Assembly: GCA_049999725.1 (NCBI GenBank)
Contig: JBNGIS010018169.1
Coordinates: forward strand, 1 to 42,625
Length of the DNA: 42,625 nt
From: Haplomitrium mnioides
Lineage: Eukaryota > Marchantiophyta > Haplomitriopsida > Calobryales
Direction of reading: 5' to 3'
Position 1 is the stretch's first letter, and every line of letters starts with the position of its first letter. This document shows positions 1 through 9,345 of this stretch, piece after piece. The notes beneath the pieces were generated by a model. It was not told where the DNA came from and ran no database searches. It saw only the letters and a list, made by a program, of their open reading frames with translations. The translations under genes and the position numbers were made by a program.

Positions 1-495
1 TTCCAGCCCTTAGTGATTCCCCATTTTTTCTTCATTACATTTTTCACCTTCAAAAACATCCTTTTTTTTGTCTTGGCAATGGCCTCTCAAGGAAATGTTT
101 CAAGCTCTCCCAAACCAAAGCCTTATAGGTATTCGGATGTTATCAAGGCTCTAGAGCCTGCAAGATTGGAGTGGAAAGGGTTAATCAGATACTGTTCGTT
201 GAGAGACCCGGATCATCATCTTTATCTTTTTGCGGGCGAAGGTGAAAAATTCAATTTGGGTCTAGTGGTCCAAATTACAATGATTCGAGAAGGAAAGAAG
301 GCCAACATCGAGCTGGTTGTGCAGACGCAAGACTCAATAATGCTGTATTCTGCAAATCGAAAGCGATTTGACTTCTTATAATACAAGGAAAGAGATTTAT
401 TTGTTGCAAATCTTCAAGCATCAAGGGAAGATGGAAAGGTTAGTTCCAAAATCTTTTTTCTTTTTCCTTTTTAATTACTTAGTTGTAGCATTTAG

Positions 496-871
496 GATGT
501 CTATGCGAGTATGGACTTTGAAGTCTATGCAAGCATGGACTTTGAGGTCCATGCGCAGATAGACTCTGAAGTCCTTGCGCGTAATGACTCAAAAGTTCTT
601 TTGCGTCTGGACTCTGAAGTCCATGCGCTCATAGACTCTGAAGTCCTCGCGTGCAAAGACTTTGAAGTCCATGCGAGCATGGACTCTAAGGTCCATGTGC
701 GTAAGGACTCGGAAGTCCATGCGCACATGGACTTCAAAGTCTTCAACACATAGACTTCAAAGTCCATGCTCGTATGGACCTCAGAGTCCATACGCGCATG
801 GACTTCAAGGTCTTTAGTGAACGTGCGCGTCAGGACTTCAGTGTCCATGCGCACATGGACTTCTTTGTTCA
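496..871. repeat. Palindromic 24-bp minisatellite in family A intron 1 (left copy)
   Basis: About 15 degenerate units of roughly 24 bp. Each unit is built from two palindromes: GGACTCTGAAGTCC-like and ATGCGCGCAT-like. The array lies wholly inside intron 1 (439-993) and an equivalent array sits in the same intron of the other copy. Because 24 bp is eight codons and the unit is nearly its own reverse complement, both strands read as tandem MDSEVHAR-like octapeptides. I take those as a by-product, not a protein. Confidence 0.85.
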
Positions 872-939
872 GTGCACGTTTTTTTTTTTTTTTTTAAGTT
901 CTTGCTTTTCTACATGTCATGTCATTATTTTCACTAATA

Positions 940-944
940 CCAAA

Positions 945-993
<49 letters not shown>
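940..993. repeat. Long T-tract at the end of family A intron 1
   Basis: An almost pure run of T just before exon 2. In the other copy this position has a normal acceptor (TTTTACTCAG) followed by TTTCTAGTGG. Here the T expansion appears to have overrun the acceptor and the first exon-2 codons, which would by itself impair splicing of this copy. Confidence 0.7.
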
Positions 994-2526
994 CGATTTG
1001 TACAATGACGCAAAACAGATCGAGAGAGACTTTATCAAGTTCGTGATTTAAATAAAAATTCTAAAGCCTAAGCAGAGCATCAACATTCAACAACTTGTAT
1101 TGCATCTGAGTGCGGCAACATTCTCGACTCATGCCACATGGACTTCTTCACAGAAGAAGAAAAAGGAGCTGGAATCAAGTGAGGCTCAGAAGAAAAAAAA
1201 ACCGGTACTGAAAAAAAAGAAACCTGCACGAGCACTTGTCATTGAGGAGGAGCCAGCCCTCTTCGAATCTACAGCAAAGTCAACTTCATCGACGCCATCG
1301 TCTCCAACAACAAGCAGCTCGAGGCATGACTCAGAGCAAGAGCCAGTGCCGATTCAAGCTCCAACATCGAGAGCAAAGAGGCAATCCCACAAGAGGTTGC
1401 ACACATTTCAAGAAAGAGAGCAGGTAGATCCTCAAATAGCTTCTGAAGAGGATAAAAACAAGATTAGGTAGTTTGCAATCTAGCCCTTCAGAGTTTGTGA
1501 GGAGACCTCAACAATCAAGCTAGAAAATCATAATTTGCTCAAGCCTAGAATGAACAACTAGGGTTCATTCCAAATTCAAAGATTGAACAAGGATTTTGTA
1601 GAGCTTCTAGTGCAAAGAATGCTGACCAATAAGTACGAGCATTCTTTCTTCATCGTGGTTGTAGAGCCGAAGTGTGGTTTGAAAGACAAGTCAGAGTTCA
1701 ACATCACGAACCATGACAAGTACTGTTACAAGATTGCATGAGGCAATCACAGTGCTGCAGCAAGGCAGCTATTGATTACAAAATATGGGGCGAAGAATCC
1801 TACTTTGACGCTCCGTAACTATTATGTGTACGTGAGCCTAACACCAACAGAGGCCCGCATTTTGCAACGGATGACAATTACAACCATAGGTACAGGCTTG
1901 AGATGACCTCTATTCAAAAGGTCGAGTATTGGCATCAGCGATTTGTGGAAAGTGGGATGGTTTCATCCCAAAAATTGAAAAGGGAGCTAGTGCTGGAAAC
2001 CTTGGAGATCAAATCAATGTCTACACTTGAGAAGACCGTGACTTCTCAAGACAATTGGTTTCAGCTAGCATTCAGAAGTGGAGAGCTCTGGGAGTTACAG
2101 TAGAGCATTTTTTCAATGTGGGAGAAAAACATTGTGAAAGGCTAGAAGCCTAAGACAAAAGGATCTCTCAAGATGAAAGACATAAAGTGGACGTCTTGGA
2201 GGTCTCTTCAGGGTCTTCCAGATGAAGTGAAGATTTCAGTTTTGAAGTGGGTGGAAGCCGGAAGCTTTCAATGGACGAGATGTCTCGGGAGGCAGCGAGA
2301 CACAAAGTTTTGGCCATAATGGTGAAGAGTTTCTGTTCGGAGGTTTATTGTAGTTCTTGGGAAGAGGTAAGAGAGGAGTACCCTCTTCACATGGAAGATT
2401 TGAAGATGGCCTCTTTTTATTCAAGCTTTGAGAAGCTTCTGGTAATTCCTTTTTTTGGAACTTTATTTAATTATTTGTATTTGCATTTAATATTTTTAAA
2501 ATTTTTGTTGTTTTTTAGAAACCTAT

Positions 2527-2573
2527 GGTCCATGCACGCATGGACTTTGATGTCCAAGCATGCCTAGACTCTA
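2527..2573. repeat. Short palindromic minisatellite in family A intron 2 (left copy)
   Basis: About two units of the CATGCACGCATG and GGACTTTGATGTCC type inside intron 2 (2442-2642). The equivalent intron of the other copy carries about 500 bp of the same repeat, so this is a contracted or unexpanded state. Confidence 0.7.
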
Positions 2574-3917
2574 AAATGTTTTAGGATCCAAACCTTTCAA
2601 TGTTTTTATTATTCTCTAATTTTTTGTTTTGATTTTTTTCAGGGGGACAACACATTTAAGCGGCAGCTAGTAAAGAAACTAACAGCAACTGCAAAAAGAA
2701 GGAAGAAATCTAGGGTCGATGAAGCCCTCGAAGAATAAGACCAGCCTCCCACGTTGGTCGCTTGCCCTCCGACTTTTCTTCTCCACTGCCAAAAGACCAT
2801 AGAATGGCAAGCACGGCAGCAAAGTGGTGATGCATCTCTCACAACAGAAGGAGTTGTGAGAGATGAGGAAGAAGACTTAATGTCTTATATCGATGGTTTC
2901 AACGTAGCATTTTATCAAGTCCACGGAGAGGCCAACGCTCAACAATTGAAGGGCATTGTGAAACCTTGGTGTTTCATTTTGGCTATTGCTGATATTCCTT
3001 ACGGATACAACCTAAAGGAATGCAAGCATAATGACTCGGAACCATTTTCAAAAGATGACATTTTTTATATGGTATATCTTTTGCGGCAGTAGCAACTTCA
3101 GAGTTTTGGTCTTTTGTTATCATTCATTCTTTGCAACAGTTTGGCATCATCAAGGATGCCATTTCTGAAGTCTGTTGTGCAATTGATCACGACATCTGGT
3201 GAGTTGTTCTTTTATTTTTTATTTTATTTTTTATTTCTTTGTTTTTTATTTCTCTTGCATTTTTTTACAATGTTTGATTTGATTGTTTATCTTTTTGTAG
3301 AGGCAAAAGCAATATACATCATTTTGGTGGTCCTAGAATTACACATGCTCACAAGTACTGGACGGTAGGCTACTGGACAAAGGAAGGAAAGAGAAGCATG
3401 CACCTTTTCAATTTGCAGCCTTCTTCTGCGACTGGACTTCCTTTGTAGATTGTGCGAAGTGTTTTTAGCTGCCTGCAATTTTGGCAAAGCTTAAATATAC
3501 AAGAGATGATGCTCTTGTGAATATTTATCAGAAGCCGTAGGCTCTGTACAATTTTTTGTTTACCATTTATCAACAGAGAAAGATTGGATCCTTGATCTTT
3601 ACTCTTGGTCTGGCACAAGCCTTGTCTATGCTCTTAAGTTGATGCAAAATTGCATCACCATGGAATATGATAGACATCAGTCTATTTATATTCCTCAGAG
3701 GGTTTTGGAGATGGCTTCCTTGCCATCTGATGTGACTGAGTCACAGATAGTTTTTGCTTACCACAAGGAACCTGTTCCTCCTACTACTGCAAGTGCTTCT
3801 GGTGACTCTGTTGTAATATCAGGGACTGGAAAGTCTCGACAGGATTCTCTAGCAGTTGCAGATGCTTTGCCTATAGATTTAGATAAGAAAAATCCTCTTG
3901 AAGAGGATAGAGTCTGA

Positions 3918-4114
3918 GGACCTCTTTGTACACTTTGCATCAATAATAAAAATTATTTTTTCCAAATCTTTCTTTCCCAAAAATTCATCTTGTTGCTCTT
4001 TCAATCTACAACAAGTCTTTTCATTAAGATTCGGTTTATTGCCCCTAAGAATAAGTTGATCATTTTGATAGTCCAAGAATGGTTTGAACTCAATTTTTAA
4101 TCTTAGAGTAATTT
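3918..4114 (+). other. 3' flank of family A gene, left copy
   Basis: AT-rich sequence after the stop codon. CAATAATAAAAATT at about 3940 could serve in polyadenylation. It contains no gene that I can support. Confidence 0.3.
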
Positions 4115-4475
4115 GGAGTTTTTGCACATTGTTTAGTGTCTTTGCGCATTAAGGCTTTATAGTTCTTGTTCAGATTCCCTACGCGCTTAAGTTGTAAGAT
4201 TATTGTTCAGAGTCCTTGCACCCGTTGGTCAAAGGGTTCTTGTTCAATGTCTATACATGCATAGGCTACAGGGTTCTTGTTTAGAATCTTTGCGTGTAAT
4301 GGCTCTAGGATTCTAGTGGAAAGTCCATGCGTGCATAGCTTCATTGTTCTTGTTCAGAGTCTAAGCACGCAGAGGATTTAGGATTCTTGTTTAGAGTCTA
4401 TGCGTGCATAGGCTTTACGGTTCTAGTTTGGGGTCTATGCTTGCATAGACTTTGTTGGCTACGATGCTCAAAGTC
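4115..4475. repeat. Downstream tandem array of family A (left copy), units with TATGCGTGCATAG core
   Basis: Degenerate units of about 35-55 bp. Each carries a TATGCGNGCATAG-like palindrome followed by a block like GGCTTTAGGGTTCTTGTT. The array is matched in reverse orientation at 35895-36360 downstream of the other copy, so it is part of the duplicated unit. Confidence 0.7.
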
Positions 4476-4647
4476 AGGTTTAAAGTCCTTACCCGACTAC
4501 ACATTTACGTTTTCTTGTAGTTTTTTTCCACCAAAAGATATATGTTTTATTTCATTTTGATGAATTTAGTTTATTTACAATAGTATCAAGTTTTTATAAA
4601 ATATTCGAATAACCAAAATATTTTTTTTTCAAGTTTTTTTCTATAAA

Positions 4648-4747
4648 NNNNNNNNNNNNNNNNNNNNNNNNNNNNNNNNNNNNNNNNNNNNNNNNNNNNN
4701 NNNNNNNNNNNNNNNNNNNNNNNNNNNNNNNNNNNNNNNNNNNNNNN
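4648..4747. other. Assembly gap (100 N)
   Basis: Exactly 100 N, the conventional placeholder for a gap of unknown size. Aligning the flanks with the other family A copy (28284 down to 28030) suggests that the missing sequence, if intact, is of the order of 150 bp. Confidence 0.95.
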
Positions 4748-4819
4748 TAGCAGTTCCTGGTTCAAAGTAGTGGTTGTTGTCAATGTGTTTTAAAGTGGAA
4801 ATCAACGCTAAAGCTTTAT

Positions 4820-6502
4820 TAGTTCGAAAAGCGGATTGTAAGTGAATTATCCGAAGTGGGTCGTCCGGTTAAGGTGGATTCGAAGTGGGGATCTATTGTA
4901 CCCGAAGCATCCAATGTGGGGATCCAAAGTGGGTTGCTCGATTGAGAGGGATCCGAAGTGAAGTGTCTGATGAGCAAGTTCCGATGTGTCTGACAGATCG
5001 GAAGCCAAACAATTTTTAGCGACAATGTGACTAGCGAAAAGTTGACTTATCGACATTGTGCGCTGACTGAGGATTGTTGTGAAGAACAAGCACAAAGTGA
5101 AGTATGATAGGCGAAGCAACAATTTTTTGCAAATTCGATGCTGATTGGGGAAGTCGAATCGAAAGTTTGGAAAGTTGCAACGGGCGATCGGTGGAATTTG
5201 AAAAGTTTGAAAATTAAAAAGAAGGAAACGAAGAGTTAGTAAAAAGTTTGAAAATTAGTATAAGAACATTTGTTAGTAATTAGTTCTAATAGCGAAATAA
5301 GTTAGAGTAAGTTAGTGTAAGCTAGTTATTTAGTTTAAGAATGAGTTGAGACTAGTGAGTTCTTATTGAAAGATTAGTGAGAAAGAGTTAGCTTAGAAGG
5401 GAAGTAAGTTAGTTTTTTTGTGAACTGTTATGACAGTTACTTGTCAGATGAGCATGATATAGGATACAAGCCTGATGGCGAGCTCATGTTCTATTGGTTA
5501 TCTTATTGTACATTGGTGTTTTAAGGGATAAAGTTCAAGAGATTCTTGTCTGTGAGGTCCCTTGCTCTTGGAAATTGCAGATTAAGAAGGAGCAGTATGA
5601 TGGAGGAACAAGGAATTGAAGTTAGATTCTAGTGGTAAATGTTTTGCATGTTTTCAATTTAAGAAATCAGATAGATTGCATTAGAAGATGGCATGTCAAG
5701 GAGGTACTTAAGTGTATTCTATTAGTGGATCTGGATCATGAATTCCAAATTGTAATTTGTGGGAGATTTGGTGGCAATCCAGTGTGCTTTGGGTTCTATT
5801 CTCTTCTATGGTTGTATACGTACGTTAGTTCATAAATCTTTAAAGAGAGAACCTTATATGATTCTCTAATTAGTGGATGCTTGTTGGTGGATTGCAGTAG
5901 AGCAAGTATTGCTTAGAATTGTGTATGCTTATGGAATAGGTGGGCATTTCACAAGCCAACATAGTAGTGGGTGGTTGGAGGAACAATAGTTGGATGTGAG
6001 ATCAGGAGGATCATTCCATAGTTGAGCTCTCAGCATCAAGTTTTGAGGTATCTTGGGTTGGAGTGGGCTGAGTATCCAGTTTGAGGGAAGTGAAGTGGTG
6101 TAATGAAGGTAGGCACTGGAGTGTTGGTTTCAGAGTTCCTAGCAAGTTGGGGAACGGGTTGCTTGAGAACATTTCTAAAACAGCTCTAGTTTTAAATCAG
6201 CTTGTACATCAGTTTTCTTATTCTAGAAATGTCAATCATGCAATCTGTGTGATTCTTGGTTGTTGTTCTATTATGTTGAGCAGTTAGAAGTGCTTGTGTG
6301 TGGTTTTATCGAGAGAGGGTTGACAGACCTAGAGAAGTAGAGTGGTCCATCTCTAAACTGATAGAGTGGAGTTTCAATACTCTTTAAAGAATCTGGAAAG
6401 TTAGTAAAATTGATTTAAGAGCAGATTTCTATATAGATCTTGCATGGTTCGATCCTTGGTTGCGCTTTTTGGGGCTGGAGTGCCCACTACTATGCTACGA
6501 CA
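4820..6502 (+). repeat. Gypsy-1 5' LTR, left part missing
   Basis: Direct repeat of 14715-16376. Similarity begins near TTCGAAAAGCGG and ends at GCTACGACA. The canonical LTR start TGTGAGAGCACAG, present at 12548, is absent here; the LTR joins family A flank directly within about 40 bp. Short frames inside (for example 5632-5835) are mirrored in the 3' LTR (15505-15708) and are LTR sequence, not genes. Confidence 0.8.
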
Positions 6503-6994
6503 TGATTTTCTAGTGTTGTAGCCAAGAATCTAGTTTCTAATGTTTTCTCTTAAATGCGTGTTGCAGTGTTATCAGTCATGTTGAGAACATGTTTTACTTG
6601 CCACTATTAAATTCTGTTCTTAACATTCTGTTGTGGTAGTTTTTCTTTAGTGTTATGTATTTTGTCTCTTTTATATGTGGAGAAATTCAGAGAAGAAGAA
6701 CCTTCTTTTTAGTGGTTTGCGAGGAAGATATGAATGCGTGAAATTTCAGAAGAGGACAAAGAGAGATAAAGAAAAGAGAGAGAAGTAAGACTGGAGAGGC
6801 GGGAGGAGTCCAAATTGAAGTCTAACAAAGTGATAGCTGCTAGTAGCGGAAAGGAACCAATAGAGGGGGGAGCTCAACCTTTTGGGCCTCAGTCGACATT
6901 AGCTCAGTTTCAGTGGATTGATATCATTGGTCTTGGAGGCATTATAGGGTTAATAGCATTTCCTAAACTAAATCTACCTTCTTCTACTTCTACT
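6503..6994 (+). other. Gypsy-1 leader between 5' LTR and gag
   Basis: About 490 bp. The bases right after the LTR (TGATTTTCTAGTG...) do not match the usual initiator-Met primer site TGGTATCAGAGC, so the primer tRNA is unassigned. The 86-residue frame at 6815-7075 contains SGKEPIEGGAQPF and may be the frameshifted start of gag. Confidence 0.4.
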
Positions 6995-8469
6995 TCTTCT
7001 CTTCTTCTAATAATAATTCAGCCACACCTACTAGTACTAAAGGTAGTAGAGCTTCACAACCCAGTGTTGTTTTGAGAACGAGGGTGACATCAGTGACACT
7101 GTTCCTATCAACAACATATTCAGTATTAGCTATAGCTCAACCAACTCATGTGGGAGGCTATCGAACGAAGTTGAAATATCATATTTTTAAGAGAAGATCG
7201 AAAGATGATGTGGATACATGGGTGAAAATATTTGAGGGTATTAATAGAGCTAACCAAGAAGATTCAGATGCAGATCGGCTAAGACTGGTGGATGCTCTAT
7301 TTTTAGAAAAAGCAAGAGAGTGGTTTGACAATTTGGGAGTAGTTTTTGCTACATGGCCAGATCTGAGGACAACCCTAGTGATAGAGTTCAAATGGGCAAC
7401 ATATTCAACAAGAATCTTGACCAATATGACCTCAATCAAGAAAAAGAAAAAAGAGGCAGTCAAGAATTACTCTCAGAGATTTAAGACAATGCAGCAAAAG
7501 TTAGGCATTATGAACAACCCTATGGTGGAATTGGAATGGTATTTAAAGGGGTTGTTAAAGAAGGAAGGATGGTATGTAGGACATTCAAGGGCTACTACTT
7601 TGGAGGAAGCTATTAGAGCCCTCGAGACATACGAAACTGCAGAAATGGGAGAGAAGCTAAAAGATTCTTAGTCCAACAACAACGAAGAGGAAAGTAAGAA
7701 AAAGAAAAAGAAGGATAAGAAAAAGAAAAGAAGTAAGAAATCTAAGAAAGTGCAGGAGAGTTCTAGTTCTGATTCAAAAGAGGAATCTAGTTCCTCTAAA
7801 GAGGAGGAATCATCATCTTCCTCAGATTTAGAAGAAGAGAGGAAGAAAACAAAAGCTAAGAAATGGGAGTATCGATTGGGTAAGAAGGACATGAATGAGC
7901 TAACGAAGAAAATGGAACAAATGGTGATCAAGCAAGCTGCAAGCTCCAGGAAAAGAAGGTCCACTACTCCTTTCAGGAATAATGTTTGGTGTATCCGATG
8001 CAAGAGAGAGGGTCATATGGAGCAAGAATGTAAGTATCCTCCACCTACTGTAATGCATGTACAAGCATCTTATTGGGTTGAGGAAGAACCCCAAACAATG
8101 AATTATGGGTTAGGACAGTATCTTGTGTATGCAATAGCCCAAGGTAGAAGAAGACCAATGGAGAGGGTACAGTATCAACAGATGTTAAGACTGTCATATG
8201 TTCCAACAATTCAGCAAACTATGGTGCCAGCGGTTGCACCAGGAGCTCAATTAGTACTAGTGCAAGCAGGTAGAAGATTTACAACATGCTATAATTGTGG
8301 AGCACTTGATCATTATGCTAATGCATGTCCTCATGCAAGAAAGCCAGTGGGATATGTACCTTTGTATGGAAACTATAAGAAATCTGGACACACTGAAGCT
8401 AAATGTCCAGCCCCACCTATGAAAAAGATGATGGTAAAGTATACAGAGCCACCAACACCTGAACAATAG
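6995..8469 (+). pseudogene. gag: Gypsy-1 gag (capsid and nucleocapsid), interrupted
   Basis: Codes for the retrotransposon coat protein that packages the element RNA. One frame runs through, broken by TAG at 7669-7671. The capsid-like part is 7120-7668, with the WVKIFEGINRANQ, AREWFDNLG and YSQRFKTMQQ stretches typical of Gypsy gag. A very charged Lys/Ser/Glu linker follows (7672-7870), then nucleocapsid zinc knuckles of CX2CX4HX4C type at 7990-8031 (CIRCKREGHMEQEC) and 8287-8328 (CYNCGALDHYANAC). A third, at 8365-8406, has both leading cysteines replaced by tyrosine. The reading frame ends with TAG at 8467-8469, and the same frame continues into protease. Confidence 0.8.
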
Positions 8470-9345
8470 GTGAGGATGCTAGTGGAGGAATCAGTTGAGG
8501 AGATTCTCTTGTTCAAAGTTAAAACTAAAAGTAAGAGCAAGGAAAAGAAGAAACAAAGCTAGGGTGAATTAGAAGGAAGAAACCCTAAGGCTGTTGTGGA
8601 AGATAAGAAGGATCTAGAGTATAACAGGAATGATCCTAAGTATTTTCAGGATACCTCAAAGGAGGTCTCTAGAGAGCTGCAAAAAGAACTCCAAGAGCAG
8701 AGAGACCATGAAAATAGAATAGAAAAGTGAAGAGAAAAGGAAGAGGAGAGAGTGAGTAAAGATCTAGGTAGAAAAGATGGGTCTGGTTTACCTTTCAAGG
8801 GAGTAAAAGTCGATGAAGATTTGGAGTACAATGTTGCTTTGGACGTACAAAGGATGTTAGCTAATATAACTGTGGGACAAATACTGAGGATGTCTACACC
8901 ATAGAGGAAGAAGTTAAGGATCCTAACCAGCACAACAAAAAGAAGGTATAGGCTACCTAAGGTTTCAGTTCCTGTATTGTTTTTGCCAACATGAACTATT
9001 CAAGAGGAGGTGTAAGAATATGGAGTTCCAAAAGTGAAGATTCAAATAAAAGGATGCAATGTGACAAATGTACCGATTGATGGTGGTTGAGGGAAGAATA
9101 TTATAGTCTTGGAAACTATGGAAGCACTAGGATTCAATCACATAGACACAACACCTCAAGTATTGAGATTGGTAGATCATAGAGGATTGATCCCTGAAGT
9201 AGTTTTAAAAGGAGTAAAGACTCTGATTGGAAGAAGAGAGTTTATTTTGGATTATACAGTCATAAACCCTAAATCAAAATCAACATACCTTATGTTGTTG
9301 GAACAGCCTTGGTTGTATCAAGCCAAAGTAGTAGAAGATTGAGGA
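8470..9345 (+). pseudogene. Gypsy-1 protease region, interrupted
   Basis: Continues in the gag frame with many stops (TAG, TGA, TAA at roughly 8560, 8728, 8902, 8992, 9014 and 9088). The aspartic protease is recognisable from about 9070: an IDGG active-site motif followed by a stop in place of the usual Ser, then NIIVLETMEALGF and a downstream LLEQPWLYQAK block that is typical of Gypsy proteases. The stretch before it (8470-9000) is Lys/Glu-rich and looks like a gag-protease linker. It is non-functional as it stands. Confidence 0.65.

Larger units (their letters stand above)
79..3917 (+). pseudogene. Family A four-exon gene, left copy, degenerate; function unknown
   Basis: I do not recognise the product. 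Comparison with the minus-strand copy gives four exons: 79-438 (120 codons, start MASQGNVS, donor GTTAGT at 439), about 994-2441 (donor GTAATT), 2643-3198 (acceptor TTTTTTTCAG, donor GTGAGT) and 3301-3917 (acceptor TTTTTGTAG, stop TGA). The exons match the other copy in length, which supports the model strongly. The full protein would be near 990 residues. Visible parts are a conserved N-terminal block with LYLFAGEGEKFNLGLVVQIT, a Lys/Ser-rich low-complexity linker (about 1150-1400), a block around YWHQRFVESGMVSSQKLKRE (1930-1990), and a C-terminal block with SQSIYIPQR-like and SGTGKSRQDS motifs. No catalytic signature was found. The copy is broken by a TAA at 379-381, further stops, frameshifts in exon 2 and a 1-nt shortening of exon 3 relative to its partner. 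Confidence 0.65.
1..4780 (+). mobile_element. Left copy of family A repeat unit (candidate mobile element, end truncated by window)
   Basis: This is the left arm of a diverged inverted duplication. Its partner is on the minus strand from about 40720 down to 35829, continuing at 28284-27997 after an intervening Copia insertion. Over 1914-2100 against the matching stretch of the partner I count 26 differences in about 187 nt (86% identity). Similarity runs through the gene, its introns and the downstream region, across the N gap, and stops at 4780. The partner stops at the homologous base (about 27996) next to different DNA, so 4780 is likely the true end of the repeated unit. The other end lies outside the window. 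Whether it is a transposon or a segmental duplication is inference. Confidence 0.6.

Noticed and set aside
511-753. 80-residue MDFEVHA repeat protein
   Set aside because: Lies wholly in family A intron 1 and follows from the 24-bp palindromic unit.
5632-5835. 67-residue frame with a close twin at 15505-15708
   Set aside because: The conservation comes from the two LTRs of Gypsy-1; nothing suggests coding selection.
6449-6470. GGTTCGATCC, like a tRNA B-box, in the Gypsy-1 LTR
   Set aside because: No A-box or cloverleaf fits around it, and it is repeated in both LTRs with a change in the other copy (16321).
7179-7463. Minus-strand frames opposite Gypsy-1 gag (also 7668-8003 and 9540-9776)
   Set aside because: Antisense shadows of the gag and protease reading frame, which has recognisable motifs on the plus strand.
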